A stretch of 64,000 nt of DNA from Solibacillus cecembensis (GCF_001439635.1 NZ_LMBZ01000006.1:17450-81449); one strand, 5' to 3'; positions 47,070 through 56,807 are shown, counted from the stretch's first letter. The notes: generated from the sequence alone by a model not told the origin. Translations and numbers: made by a program.

Positions 47070-47963
47070 TTAATATTCAACTTTTTCCTTTTTCAAAATT
47101 AATTGCGAAATTAAAACAGTTATTAGTGACACGACTAAAATTAATACGCCAATCGCCGCACCATAACCAAATTGAAAGTCTTCAAATGCGCGTTGGTATA
47201 AGTATGAACCCATTACTTCTGACGCGCTCCCTGGACCACCGCCCGTCATTACTTGAACTAACACGAAAGAGCCATTTAATGATGTAATAATAATATATAA
47301 AATCGATGTTTTTATTTGAGGCCAAATTAACGGAACCGTGATTCGCCAAAATTGTTGCCATTCTGAAGCACCATCTATATCTGCTGCTTCATATAAACTT
47401 TTAGGTACATTTGAAATACCTCCCATAAGCAATAGCATGAATAGACCAATCCCCGCCCAAATTGCAGGAATCGCAATACTTGGTAGAACCCATGTCATAT
47501 CCCCTAGCCATGGACGTGCCCATTCTGATAACCCAACTTTTGTTAAAAGACTATTGACAAGTCCGATACTTGGATCATAAATAAATTGCCAAAGGATACC
47601 TATTACTACAACAGACATAATGTTTGGAAAGAAAAATACGATGCGATAAAACGGTGCCTCTTTAATACGAAGCTGCGTTAGCGCTACCGCAAAAAATAAG
47701 GAAAGTATCATAATACCGATTACTTTTACAAATACGAAGAAGAAGTCATTAAATATCGCCTGTTTAATAATCGAATCATTCCAAAGCTTTATATAATTAT
47801 CTAAGCCGATAAATGTTTTTACTGAGCTCGTACCTGACCATTCAAAAAAGGAATAATATAAACCGCCGAGCATTGGATATATAGTAAAAACGAGAAATAA
47901 TAAAAACGTTGGAAGTAAACAAAAGGCTAAAAATAAATAACGTTGTTTTGCAGTTTGCGCCAT
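47070..47963 (-). CDS. Carbohydrate ABC transporter permease (MalF type)
   Basis: A 297-residue permease with six helices. Conserved segments are LPTFLLFLVFTIYPM, FEWSG, and the EAA loop SLYEAADIDGASEWQQFWRI. It follows the binding protein gene after 90 bases that contain a stem-loop, an arrangement that usually keeps binding protein in excess over permease. Confidence 0.92.
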   Translation of the reverse strand: MAQTAKQRYLFLAFCLLPTFLLFLVFTIYPMLGGLYYSFFEWSGTSSVKTFIGLDNYIKLWNDSIIKQAIFNDFFFVFVKVIGIMILSLFFAVALTQLRIKEAPFYRIVFFFPNIMSVVVIGILWQFIYDPSIGLVNSLLTKVGLSEWARPWLGDMTWVLPSIAIPAIWAGIGLFMLLLMGGISNVPKSLYEAADIDGASEWQQFWRITVPLIWPQIKTSILYIIITSLNGSFVLVQVMTGGGPGSASEVMGSYLYQRAFEDFQFGYGAAIGVLILVVSLITVLISQLILKKEKVEY

Positions 47964-47998
47964 TCTATTCCTCCCCCTCTCATTTAAATGATTATAGA

Positions 47999-48050
47999 AA
48001 GGAAGGGTTGCCTAGAAAATTTTCTTCCTAGTCAACCCCATCCTTTTGCT
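47999..48050 (-). promoter_or_regulatory. Stem-loop between binding protein and permease genes
   Basis: An imperfect long stem, AAGGA-GGGTTG-CTAG pairing with CTAG-CAACCC-TCCTT, with only a weak T-rich tail on the minus strand. Probably an RNA-stabilising or partial-termination element within the operon. Confidence 0.55.
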
Positions 48051-48053
48051 TAC

Positions 48054-49445
48054 TTATTTCCGTAATTCTTGTGATTTTTTCGTCATGATGTCGATAAATT
48101 GCTCTGCCGTTTTCTTACCTAATAAAACTTCAATCAGTTGTAGTTTTATTTCATTTGTAATTTCAACAGCAATTTTTTGTTCCTCTGCATTTGGTGTATG
48201 GTGTTTATAAAGTTTGACCGCGCTTGGATTATTAATCATGTCATTAATACCTGTTAAGAACTCTGGCACATTCGTATTTGCTGACAGATCTACATTTTTC
48301 AAGTTCATAATAGCACCTGTTGATGCTGCAAAGTCTTGTGCGTATTTCTCAGTGAAAATGAACGCAAGAAACGCTTTTGCTGCTTCTGGATTTTTTGCTT
48401 TTTCAGCAACGGCAATTGTACGAATATCTGGTACTAACGCCAAAGGCTCCCCTGGATTATTCATCGGTGTTGGCGTGAATCCGAATTCAAGGTCACTTGG
48501 TGTGTCATTTTTCATTTCATTAGGTAACCAGAAGCCTACTGGAATGTATGCATTTTTATGCAGTAGGAAATTCATTTGTGATTGCGTATGGTTATATGCC
48601 GCAAATCCAGGATCCACGACTTTAGCATCGGCCATTTTTTGAACTTTTGTCATTACTTCTAATGCTTCTGGTCTTTGCCATGCTTCTACTACACCATTTC
48701 TTAAATCATTTAAAAATTCTTCCCCACCAGCTGCTGCAAAGGCAGGATTTAATACACCACGTTCAAAGTATTGTGGGTGTTGACCCGTCGTAATAAATGG
48801 TGAAATATTTGTTTCTTCTTTAATTTTCTCCATTGAACTTAACCAAGTGTCAAAGTCCGTTGGTGGAGCCCAATTATTATCTTTAAACCATTTTGCATCA
48901 TACCAAATGCCCCACGTATCAAATACAAGTGGTAACGAGTAAATTTTCCCACCATCAATTTCTTCAGCTGGTGAAATGAAACTGTCCAATAATGGTGTGT
49001 CATCTTCCATTTTTAAATCTTTTACAAAACTACTAATATCCATTAATTGACCTTCTGCAATCATTTGCGTTTCATTTGCGCCAGCCCCATCGATATAAAC
49101 AACATCTGGTGGATCATTTGAAATCCAACGCGTATTCATTTCTGTATTAATATTTGGACCCGCATGTTCAACAATTTCTAAATTCGGGTTCTCTTTTTTG
49201 AAATCGCCAATTACTTGTTTCCACCATTCATCTCCGTAGCCACCTACGAAATATTGAATTTCTAATTTTCCTGATAACCCGTCCTCTGTTGCTGGTTCTG
49301 TCGTTGGACTATCTGTTTTCGTACTTTCATCTGTTGTTGCTACGTCCTCTGTCGTATCATCACCTGAACAAGCTGCTAACAACATTAATAATCCCACTAA
49401 TGTGAATAATAGCCAAAATTGCTTTATACCTTTTTTGTGGTTCAT
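48054..49445 (-). CDS. Carbohydrate ABC transporter substrate-binding lipoprotein (CUT1)
   Basis: A 463-residue lipoprotein. The signal ends in LMLLAACSGDD with the lipidated Cys near residue 26, then a Thr/Glu/Asp-rich linker. The mature part shows the family-1 binding fold, with VVYIDGAGANETQMIAEGQL and LPLVFDTWGIWYDAKWF. It is first in the operon with two permeases, the YbbE-like hydrolase, a MurK-like kinase and MurQ. The ligand is therefore predicted to be MurNAc or a MurNAc-containing fragment, which would be new for a CUT1 importer as far as I know. Confidence 0.9.
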   Translation of the reverse strand: MNHKKGIKQFWLLFTLVGLLMLLAACSGDDTTEDVATTDESTKTDSPTTEPATEDGLSGKLEIQYFVGGYGDEWWKQVIGDFKKENPNLEIVEHAGPNINTEMNTRWISNDPPDVVYIDGAGANETQMIAEGQLMDISSFVKDLKMEDDTPLLDSFISPAEEIDGGKIYSLPLVFDTWGIWYDAKWFKDNNWAPPTDFDTWLSSMEKIKEETNISPFITTGQHPQYFERGVLNPAFAAAGGEEFLNDLRNGVVEAWQRPEALEVMTKVQKMADAKVVDPGFAAYNHTQSQMNFLLHKNAYIPVGFWLPNEMKNDTPSDLEFGFTPTPMNNPGEPLALVPDIRTIAVAEKAKNPEAAKAFLAFIFTEKYAQDFAASTGAIMNLKNVDLSANTNVPEFLTGINDMINNPSAVKLYKHHTPNAEEQKIAVEITNEIKLQLIEVLLGKKTAEQFIDIMTKKSQELRK

Positions 49446-49475
49446 TAGTAAAACACCCCTTATTGATATTTATGT

Positions 49476-49507
49476 AAACTAAATAATTAGTTTCCACCAC
49501 ATAATCA
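49476..49507 (-). promoter_or_regulatory. Operator palindrome and possible promoter of the MurNAc operon
   Basis: AAACTAA-ATAA-TTAGTTT at 49476-49493 is a perfect inverted repeat. On the minus strand TTGATT (49502-49507), 17 bases and TATTTA could be a sigma-A promoter, with the palindrome over its -10. The likely ligand is an unlinked regulator, for example of the RpiR/MurR type, because none is encoded nearby. Confidence 0.5.
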
Positions 49508-49696
49508 ATTACGCCTCGGCGTAATTGCGTCCAGATTTTTTCGAGCCCGCTCGAAAATATTCCTTTAAAAATCTGTGACATCCGCCGGGGGCATTAACTT
49601 GTTTCAGCCGGGGAACGGATCCCAAATTAATTAAGGAAATACTTGCAGTTCTCTTCCCACTTATAGAAGTGGAGGACTTCTGCTGAAACAGGTTAA
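49504..49696 (+). repeat. Structured intergenic repeat, copy D (full length)
   Basis: About 193 bp. Stem I is AATTACGCC/GGCGTAATT, stem II has the inner hairpin CGAGC/GCTCG, then CATCCGCCGGGGGC. Stem III is TTAACTTGTTTCAG/CTGAAACAGGTTAA, enclosing CCCACTTATAGAAGTGG. Compared with copy A, an A-T pair in stem III is replaced by T-A. It starts at the predicted -35 of the MurNAc operon. Confidence 0.85.
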
Positions 49697-49913
49697 TGAA
49701 AATAGGTTGCGATTGTTTTCCTCGTACTGTCTAGCACTTCAATTAATCTTTGAATTATTATGTTCAATATATATAGTATGCCTAGCAAGCAAAGTTTAGT
49801 ATTCTCTCTACCAAATTTCATTAAACTATAGTAACAAGAAAATCTCCCTCTACTTTTTCCCGTTAATTCTGCTATACTTCAAATTAGATTTTCTAACAAT
49901 GGTGGTGACAATT
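49697..49913. other. Intergenic region before the phosphoesterase gene
   Basis: About 215 bp without a gene. It holds the 5' region of the phosphoesterase gene. No clear operator is seen. Confidence 0.4.
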
Positions 49914-50486
49914 ATGCAATATGCATTATTAGGTGATTTACATTCACATTATAAACGTACAAAATCGGTGCTCGAACATATAAAAGAAGTAGCTCCTCAG
50001 GCGAAAATAATCGGGTTAGGTGACTTATTTGAATGCACAATTGGCAAAAAGAAAGCACAAGTAATCCGTAATGTACAAATAGAGGATGCTGCGATTATCG
50101 AAAAAAAATTCCTTAGTTTATTAACGTTTCCTTCGATTATTGGGAATCAGGAAGAGCGCATCGCCCTTGTCACAGGAGATGCTCGTTTTTTACAATATGA
50201 AGAAGTGCGTAATATCGAACATGCCACATTAATGCATGGACATCAATTCGAATGGGATGAAGACTTCAACCCAACATTTCCAACAATCCATACACCGCTA
50301 TTGTTTTTCGGTCATAGCCACAGTGCAGCGATTTATGTCAATGGGCAAAGACAAACAGTGCCTTATAATACGCCACTGGTAGTCGATGATAAATGCTATC
50401 AAATTAATGTTGGTGCTGTTGTTGAAAACAAAGAATGGTGCCTTTATGATAGCGAGGCAATGACTGTTACTTTTATGCAAGCGTAA
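49914..50486 (+). CDS. Calcineurin-like metallophosphoesterase
   Basis: A 190-residue phosphoesterase with the family motifs in order: LLGDLHSH, GLGDLFE, IGNQEERI (in place of GNHE/D), LMHGHQFEW and FGHSHSA. It resembles the YfcE/MJ0936-type phosphodiesterases, and its substrate is unknown. ATG at 49914 follows GGTGGTGA. The Gln replacing the usual His in the GNH block is a mild deviation. Confidence 0.83.
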   Translation: MQYALLGDLHSHYKRTKSVLEHIKEVAPQAKIIGLGDLFECTIGKKKAQVIRNVQIEDAAIIEKKFLSLLTFPSIIGNQEERIALVTGDARFLQYEEVRNIEHATLMHGHQFEWDEDFNPTFPTIHTPLLFFGHSHSAAIYVNGQRQTVPYNTPLVVDDKCYQINVGAVVENKEWCLYDSEAMTVTFMQA

Positions 50487-50487
50487 A

Positions 50488-50535
50488 AAAGCGGGCAATA
50501 CGTAGTCCCATTGACTATGTATTGCCCGCTAATAA
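50488..50535 (-). terminator. Terminator of the globin-coupled chemoreceptor gene
   Basis: AGCGGGCAATAC-TAGTC stem of about 17 bp, followed on the minus strand by T6. It can also stop the convergent phosphoesterase transcript. Confidence 0.82.
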
Positions 50536-50538
50536 TGT

Positions 50539-52284
50539 TTATATATATTGTGCTTTGTTCTTTACTAAAGTTTGTTGCAGTAGCTGCAGTTTATCAATAA
50601 CAATTCGTGAAGTAATCGTCAAATCTTCTAAATAGGTTTCTGCCAGTTCATTTTTGTTTTGAACATGTGCTTGAACTGCTTTTTTCGCGATTTCATATAC
50701 TTCTAAAAATGGCGCTTCTAATTCTCTGTATGCTTTTTCATTCCCTAGAAGTTCGCGTCCTATTCCGTAATACCATTGTCCTAAATTGGATTCGCTCGGT
50801 GATCCCAATTTTAAGTTATCCATTTCTTCAAAACCTAATAATAAATTGTAGATTTTCCAGCGCCATAATAGGTGATCTGTAATCGCAACTTCGATAATAT
50901 CCTCTTGGCTAATGATTAAGTTTTTCGAAATCGTTTGCGAACGATAGTCATCAATCATTTTACTTAAACGGTAAATAGCCGTCCCTGTCTCAAAAGCGAT
51001 ATCTTTACTGCGAATCGTACTTTCTGACATGCTACGATTGCGTTCTGAAATTTCACTTGCTGATTGAGCTTGATGCCTCGTTGTTGCAGCAATTTCTTCA
51101 AATCTAGCACCCTGTGTTTGTAATGTTTGGTTGAGCTCCGAAAGTGTTCCTGTAATTTGAATGACATCGGTAACACCTATATGTAACTCTTCTGTAGATT
51201 TTTTCGTCAGCTCATCAATATTCCCTGTAATATTCAGTAATTCTTGAATATCTGTATGAATCGATTGTACAGAACGTTTCGTATCATCTGCTAATTTACG
51301 AACTTCCTCGGCTACTACTGCGAAACCTTTCCCTGACTCTCCTGCACGAGCAGCTTCAATCGACGCATTTAACGCAAGAAGATTCGTTTGATCGGCAATC
51401 CCCTGGATAAGGCCCATTACTTTTGATACACTATGCACACGATCTACTAAATTAGCGACGTTTTGGCGAACAGACTTCTGGCCCTCATCTGTATTTTGTA
51501 GAATAGTCGATACTTTTTGTAAAGACACTAAATCATCATTTAATTCAGTTAATGAAACTTGTGTATGTGTCGAAATGTCTCCAACTGATGCGGCGATTTC
51601 CTCAATACCCGCATCTAGCTCTAACATTAAACCCGTTACTAACTTCACATCATCATGTTGAACTTCTTGGAATTGAATTAGCTCTTTAATTTGGTCTAGC
51701 TGTGTATTATACTGAATGATTTCGCCTAAACCATTTACAACCGAGCCACCTTGAATTTCGATATATGTCTCCACAATAATTTGTATATCAAGTGTCACCA
51801 AACTATCGTAAGCTAATAATGTATCTAATAGTTTTTTGCTATCTTTACCGCATTGTTTTGAGATTAACGGGATAATCAGCTGGTTAATTAATGTGTACGC
51901 TGAAATCATCCAGTTTGGAAGCACACCGATTCTTGCATGGGTATACGCAATTCGACGACGCTTAAATACATATTCAATCGTCAGTTCATCTGAAAATAAG
52001 CTTGTAAAATGTCGATCAAAAGATACTTTTAAACGTTCAACACTTGAGTTGTCCAGAATAATTTTTTTAAATTCTGGAATCGCTAATAAACGCGTATAAA
52101 AGCTATCCAAAATTTCATGGCGGTTTTCAACATAAATTTTATGTAGTAATGATACGGAATCTCGGCGCACTTTTGATAGTGCAAGGAAATCTAATTTTTC
52201 TTTAAAACGTTCATTTGTTTGAATATCTGATTCAGATTGTTCATTAAAGTATTCGTAATTATCATTTTTTTTCTTACCGAACAT
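50539..52284 (-). CDS. Globin-coupled chemoreceptor (HemAT-like) with degenerate CZB domain
   Basis: A soluble 581-residue chemoreceptor without membrane segments. Residues about 25-190 form a protoglobin sensor, with [16 protein letters not shown] placing the proximal heme His at 116. The signalling domain spans about 215-450 with the hairpin tip [18 protein letters not shown] and [16 protein letters not shown]. Residues about 465-570 match the chemoreceptor zinc-binding (CZB) domain: [28 protein letters not shown] and [18 protein letters not shown]. Only the first zinc ligand (His 471) remains. The others are Ser 499, Phe 526 and Tyr 530. Oxygen sensing is inferred from HemAT. Confidence 0.88.
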   Translation of the reverse strand: MFGKKKNDNYEYFNEQSESDIQTNERFKEKLDFLALSKVRRDSVSLLHKIYVENRHEILDSFYTRLLAIPEFKKIILDNSSVERLKVSFDRHFTSLFSDELTIEYVFKRRRIAYTHARIGVLPNWMISAYTLINQLIIPLISKQCGKDSKKLLDTLLAYDSLVTLDIQIIVETYIEIQGGSVVNGLGEIIQYNTQLDQIKELIQFQEVQHDDVKLVTGLMLELDAGIEEIAASVGDISTHTQVSLTELNDDLVSLQKVSTILQNTDEGQKSVRQNVANLVDRVHSVSKVMGLIQGIADQTNLLALNASIEAARAGESGKGFAVVAEEVRKLADDTKRSVQSIHTDIQELLNITGNIDELTKKSTEELHIGVTDVIQITGTLSELNQTLQTQGARFEEIAATTRHQAQSASEISERNRSMSESTIRSKDIAFETGTAIYRLSKMIDDYRSQTISKNLIISQEDIIEVAITDHLLWRWKIYNLLLGFEEMDNLKLGSPSESNLGQWYYGIGRELLGNEKAYRELEAPFLEVYEIAKKAVQAHVQNKNELAETYLEDLTITSRIVIDKLQLLQQTLVKNKAQYI

Positions 52285-52472
52285 GATTTTCTCTCCCTCT
52301 AGTCTTCTATAAATAGCGCCATCTACTTATATAGAAGTGAAATATATAATATGAAGCATTTAATTTCAACTTACTGTTAATATAAACAATTATTAGAAAG
52401 TAATAAACATAATTTTCATTCTACTATATTCTCTTCATAAATAGATGGGCATACTCATAAAATTCACTAAAT

Positions 52473-53369
52473 TTACATTTCCGGTAACTCATGATCTAAT
52501 CCAAATTTTTGACGGAAGCCACATTTTTTACATAGTTCTTCCATTGCTTCTCGACGTGAAAAGCCTTCTACTAAATTTTGTGCACGTTCACTTTCAATAA
52601 TGTCACCAAATTTTTGCTCATGAACATTTCCTAAATTAATAACCCCTTCACCATCCAAACAGCATGGGACTACTGAGCCATCTACTAAAATCGCGGCATG
52701 GGTACGCAATGCATGGCAAAATCCCTTTCCTTCATCTGCCTTTTCAAGCAAACTCGGCCAACGGAATTCATGATCCTGATTTAAATAAATATTTTTAGCA
52801 ATTTTGACGCCTTTCCCCATCTCCACACGCTCTTGAATTTCGTAATCAAGACTATACTCCGTTTCTAGAATTTCAAGCGTTTCGCGATTTCTACGATTTG
52901 CTTCCTCTGAAAGGTGACTGCGCTGTAAATTCCACAGGCGATATGAAATAATGACGTTGTGTTCACGAACTTCACGAACGAATTGTAAAATATCATCCAA
53001 ATATTTCTCCCGGTTTTCAGAGCCTTCATGTCCATCAAAGCTATGCAGTGAAAAATTAATTTGTCGCAGTGCGGGCTTTCCTAGTAATTTTTCACGATTT
53101 TTTTTAATTAATGTACCGTTCGTCGTAATATTCACTTTGAACCCTTTTTCATGCGCAATGTCCAATAATTGACCAATGCGTGGATGTAATAATGGTTCTC
53201 CTTTTACATGTAAATAAATATATTTCGTATAACCACTAATTTCATCCAATATATTAGCAAATTGGTCGACTTTTATTAAACCTTTTGCGCGCTCAGTTGG
53301 CGGACAAAAACTACATGCCAAGTTACAAACACTTGTGATTTCTATATAAACTTTTTTAAATGTTTTCAA
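52473..53369 (-). CDS. Radical SAM/SPASM domain protein
   Basis: A 298-residue radical SAM enzyme. The cluster motif is CNLACSFC near residues 15-22, followed by HVKGEPLLHP and INITTNGT-like VNITTNGTLI. The C-terminal half carries SPASM-type cysteines: GFCHALRTHAAILVDG, VPCCLDG and ELCKKCGF, with LGNV between. The family includes peptide-modifying maturases, but no precursor peptide gene is adjacent and the Bacillus relatives are uncharacterised. The ATG has only a weak upstream site. Confidence 0.87.
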   Translation of the reverse strand: MKTFKKVYIEITSVCNLACSFCPPTERAKGLIKVDQFANILDEISGYTKYIYLHVKGEPLLHPRIGQLLDIAHEKGFKVNITTNGTLIKKNREKLLGKPALRQINFSLHSFDGHEGSENREKYLDDILQFVREVREHNVIISYRLWNLQRSHLSEEANRRNRETLEILETEYSLDYEIQERVEMGKGVKIAKNIYLNQDHEFRWPSLLEKADEGKGFCHALRTHAAILVDGSVVPCCLDGEGVINLGNVHEQKFGDIIESERAQNLVEGFSRREAMEELCKKCGFRQKFGLDHELPEM

Positions 53370-53446
53370 CGCTCGTTCACCAATCCTTTTTCTACTCAGT
53401 GCTCTTTATTGTATCAAATTTTTGATAAAAAAAGGACAGAAGCGAC

Positions 53447-54496
53447 TTACTGTTCACGCTCTAATCTCGCTACTTCTTCACGGACAATAGGTGCAACCTC
53501 TTTACCAAATAACTCGATTGCACGCATTACATCCTCATGTGGCATCGAACCAACTGGCATATGAATCATAAAACGATTAATGCCAACATGCTTTCTCAGG
53601 AAAATAATTTTTTCAGCTACTGTTTCCGGGTCTCCAACATAAAGTGCCCCTTCCAACTCAGCCATCGAATCGAATGTATGGCGGGTATACGGTCCCCAAC
53701 CACGCTCTTTTGCTAATTGATTCATAACGAGTGCAGTAGATGGATAAAATTTCTCTCTCGCCTGTTCATTTGTTGGCGCAATAAAGCCATGTGAATGAGA
53801 AGCGATTGTCAGCTTGCTTACATCATGTCCTGCCTTTGTTGCCGCGCGTTTATAGTATTCTACTAACGGTGCGAATTGCAGTGGACTTCCTCCGATAATT
53901 GCGAGTACAAGCGGCAACCCTAATAACCCTGCACGAACAACGGATTGAGGCGTCCCTCCACTTGCAATCGTCACAGGTAATGGATTTTGCACAGAGCGCG
54001 GGAACACTTGTAAATTTTCGATTGATGCGCGGTGCTTCCCTTGCCAGTTGACCACTTCATTTTGACAAAGTTGTAATAGCAACTCTAATTTTTCATCGAA
54101 TAACTCATTATAATCGTCTAAATCATAGCCAAATAACGGGAAAGATTCGATAAATGAACCACGCCCAGCCATAATTTCTGCACGCCCATTTGAAATCGCA
54201 TCTAACGTTGAAAAGTTTTGAAATACTCGTACAGGATCAGCAGATGATAAAACCGTTACAGCACTCGTTAAACGAATATTTTTCGTTTGAGATGCTGCCG
54301 CTGCTAAAATCATTTCTGGCGCAGATGCTGCAAAATCTTCACGATGATGTTCACCAACACCAAAAACATCAAGTCCTACTTGGTCTGCCAAAATGATTTC
54401 CTCGACGACTTCCCGAATACGAACATCATGCGGGATTGTCCCACCATTCACTGCATTTTTCGTTGTTTCGACAAATGTTGTAATTCCTAATTCCAT
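53447..54496 (-). CDS. LLM class flavin-dependent oxidoreductase
   Basis: A 349-residue luciferase-like monooxygenase fold. It begins MELGITTFVETT, then has GVGEHHREDFAASAPEMILAA, LTSAVTVLSSADPVRVFQNF and DAISNGRAEIMAGRGSF, which are the conserved TIM-barrel strands of the LLM family, and later PLPVTIASGGTPQSVVRAG. FMN and NADPH use is expected from the family, and the substrate is unknown. AAAGGAGTGATG precedes the ATG. Confidence 0.9.
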   Translation of the reverse strand: MELGITTFVETTKNAVNGGTIPHDVRIREVVEEIILADQVGLDVFGVGEHHREDFAASAPEMILAAAASQTKNIRLTSAVTVLSSADPVRVFQNFSTLDAISNGRAEIMAGRGSFIESFPLFGYDLDDYNELFDEKLELLLQLCQNEVVNWQGKHRASIENLQVFPRSVQNPLPVTIASGGTPQSVVRAGLLGLPLVLAIIGGSPLQFAPLVEYYKRAATKAGHDVSKLTIASHSHGFIAPTNEQAREKFYPSTALVMNQLAKERGWGPYTRHTFDSMAELEGALYVGDPETVAEKIIFLRKHVGINRFMIHMPVGSMPHEDVMRAIELFGKEVAPIVREEVARLEREQ

Positions 54497-54625
54497 CCTA
54501 CATCACTCCTTTTATATACTTATCTTAAATGATATTTATCTCGAATTGAAAGCATTAGCTTATTTGATGCAAAAAAACCATCATTCCAACAAAAGTTGAA
54601 ACAATGGATTATTTTTTTATGCTGT

Positions 54626-55132
54626 TTAATCGTTTTTACCGCGATATCGAATAGAGAGTCCTTTAATGAACTTGCGCGCAAAATTATCGCCACATTCTTT
54701 ATAATTGCGATGACCAGGCTTACGCATAATCGCACCTAACTCTCCTTTTGAAACAGCGATGCCACCATCATCGAGAACATCAAGCATCTGTTCTGTTGTT
54801 AGCTGACACGCAACTTTTAGTTTTTTCAATACCATATTATTTATATGGTCGGGCTTTTCTTGAACAGGTGGCGCTTGCCCTTCTTTTACTGGCATTGGCC
54901 CCCGTTTCAGCGTAATAAGTCCATTGAAAAATGCTTCTAATGTTTTGTGATTCACCTTTATTTGCTCATAATCAGCCGGAATTTCCTCATCTTTTTCAAG
55001 TGATTTTATTAACATTTTAGGCATTTCTTCTGGTGTAACTTTTATTCCACCAAGTTTAAAAACTTCAACCATATCTCTATTTTTCAAATCCAATGCGTAA
55101 CGCACGCGAATTAAAATATCATTATTATCCAT
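54626..55132 (-). CDS. DUF1456 (YehS) family protein
   Basis: A 168-residue protein of two similar halves. MDNNDILIRVRYALDLKNRDMVEVF-type and INNMVLKKLKVACQLTTEQMLDVL each open a DUF1456 repeat, followed by GGIKVTPEE and GGIAVSKGE. A proline-rich linker (PPVQEKP) joins them. Function unknown. ATG at 55132 follows GGAGG at good spacing. Phrases such as KLGGIKVT and LDDGGIAVS suggest an old internal duplication. Confidence 0.87.
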   Translation of the reverse strand: MDNNDILIRVRYALDLKNRDMVEVFKLGGIKVTPEEMPKMLIKSLEKDEEIPADYEQIKVNHKTLEAFFNGLITLKRGPMPVKEGQAPPVQEKPDHINNMVLKKLKVACQLTTEQMLDVLDDGGIAVSKGELGAIMRKPGHRNYKECGDNFARKFIKGLSIRYRGKND

Positions 55133-55210
55133 TACAAACCTCCACAGTTCTACTAGCACATATTATAACAGAGGTTATGCTGTGAATGTTAGCTTGCACT
55201 ATTGGATTTT

Positions 55211-56755
55211 TTACAGTGGGTCGGTTTCTTTACTTTCGTCAATTGCTTGCTGAACACCTTCATCACTTGTTGCATTGCCAAGTGGTCCTGCATTTTCACT
55301 ACTTGTTTTCAAATTCTCTCGTAACCGTCTACCATACTCAGCATCTGCTTGCTCGGCATAACGAATCATTGTTTCTTGAATTGCTGGGGCACATTTTGCT
55401 AAATCGGTCGTTAAATTCAAAATTAAATCATCCTGCTCCCACTTTTCAAACTCTCGATACGTTTCTCCTGCTTGTTTCGTGTCATTCGTTCGGCCAAGTG
55501 GTGCACGTACGAGATTCCCTTCAACAAATGGTGTATATTCCTTGCCAGCTTGCTTTGCTTCTTTCAGTCCACCTAACAAAGATGGTTCATAATTAATATG
55601 TGGATTTCCGTTTTTTTGTATGTTGTATTGCATTTGTCCTCCACGTTGATTTGTCGCAACATGTTTTTTCGGTGCATTGATAGGTAATTGTAAATAATTC
55701 GTCCCTACGCGGTGTCGTTGCGTATCCGAATAACTAAATGTACGACCTTGTAACATTTTGTCATCGGAAAAGTCGAGCCCATCTACAAGAACCCCCGTCC
55801 CAAATGCCACTTGTTCTACTTCTGCAAAATAGTCTTCGGGATTTTTGTTTAAAGTCATTTTGCCAACTGCTTGCCAAGGAAATTGCTCTTTCGGCCAAAG
55901 TTTCGTATCATCAAGCGGATCAAAATCGAGCTCCGGATGCGGACCATCTTCCATTATCTGAACAAATAACTCCCACTCTGGATACTCCCCTTGTTCAATC
56001 GCATCAAATAAATCTTGCGTGGCATGATTAAAGTTTTTACCTTGAATTTCCTGTGCTTGTTGCTGCGTTAAATTGCGGATGCCCTGTTTTGGTTCCCAAT
56101 GATATTTGACAAGTACCGCTTTTCCTTTAGCATTGACCCATTTATACGTATTCACTCCTGAACCTTGCATCATACGATAATTGGCAGGAATTCCCCATGG
56201 TGAATAAACGAGCGTCACCATATGGAAACTTTCTGGCGAGGCTGCACAAAAATCAAAAAAGCGTTCTGCATCTTGTCGGTTCGTAATTGGGTCTGGCTTA
56301 AACGCATGAATCATATCTGGAAACTTCATCGCATCTCGAATGAAAAAGATTTTTAAATTATTTCCGACTAAATCCCAGTTGCCATCTTCCGTATAAAACT
56401 TCACCGCAAAACCGCGCGGATCACGTAACGTTTCTGGTGAATGCCCACCATGTATCACACTTGAAAATCGTACAAAAACAGGCGTTTTCTTGCCTTTTTC
56501 TTGAAATAACTTAGCTCTCGTAAAGTTAGCAATTGGCTCGCCTTCAACTGCCCCATAAGCCTCAAAAAAACCATGGGCCCCCGCACCACGCGCATGAACA
56601 ACACGCTCTGGGATACGCTCTCTGTCAAAGTGACTAATCTTTTCAATAAAATCGTAATTTTCTAGTGTAGCAGGACCTCTATCACCAACAGATCTAAGTT
56701 GCTGATTGTTTGTTATCGGATGTCCTTGCCCATTCGTTAAAATTTCCTCTTCCAT
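55211..56755 (-). CDS. katX: Monofunctional heme catalase, KatX-like
   Basis: Decomposes hydrogen peroxide. The 514-residue clade-type catalase has the catalytic His 54 in [12 protein letters not shown], the catalytic Asn near 133 in [11 protein letters not shown], and the heme-ligand Tyr in [12 protein letters not shown]. Length and N-terminus ([27 protein letters not shown]) resemble spore catalase KatX as well as KatA. A sigma-F/G-like promoter lies just upstream and no PerR box is visible, which favours KatX. ATG at 56755 follows GGGAG; a GTG 6 bases earlier is possible. Confidence 0.88.
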   Translation of the reverse strand: MEEEILTNGQGHPITNNQQLRSVGDRGPATLENYDFIEKISHFDRERIPERVVHARGAGAHGFFEAYGAVEGEPIANFTRAKLFQEKGKKTPVFVRFSSVIHGGHSPETLRDPRGFAVKFYTEDGNWDLVGNNLKIFFIRDAMKFPDMIHAFKPDPITNRQDAERFFDFCAASPESFHMVTLVYSPWGIPANYRMMQGSGVNTYKWVNAKGKAVLVKYHWEPKQGIRNLTQQQAQEIQGKNFNHATQDLFDAIEQGEYPEWELFVQIMEDGPHPELDFDPLDDTKLWPKEQFPWQAVGKMTLNKNPEDYFAEVEQVAFGTGVLVDGLDFSDDKMLQGRTFSYSDTQRHRVGTNYLQLPINAPKKHVATNQRGGQMQYNIQKNGNPHINYEPSLLGGLKEAKQAGKEYTPFVEGNLVRAPLGRTNDTKQAGETYREFEKWEQDDLILNLTTDLAKCAPAIQETMIRYAEQADAEYGRRLRENLKTSSENAGPLGNATSDEGVQQAIDESKETDPL

Positions 56756-56777
56756 GCTCACTCACTCCCTTTTTAGT

Positions 56778-56807
56778 TAGCATGGGCAATTTGGGAGGGG
56801 GCTATAC
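56778..56807 (-). promoter_or_regulatory. Possible sigma-F/sigma-G promoter of the catalase gene
   Basis: On the minus strand GTATA (56803-56807), exactly 18 bases, CATGCTA (56778-56784). The consensus is G-x-ATA/GYWTA with CATWMTA for sigma-G, so there is one mismatch in each box. Confidence 0.4.

Noticed and set aside
48214..48642. 142-codon plus-strand ORF
   Set aside because: Antisense to the sugar-binding lipoprotein, which has a clear signal peptide, lipobox and family fold.
52473..53369. Radical SAM gene as part of a RiPP cluster
   Set aside because: No precursor peptide, transporter or protease gene is adjacent; neighbours are housekeeping-type genes.
55186..55596. 136-codon plus-strand ORF
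   Set aside because: It lies wholly antisense to the catalase and its downstream region, has a Leu/His-rich composition typical of shadow frames and no ribosome site.
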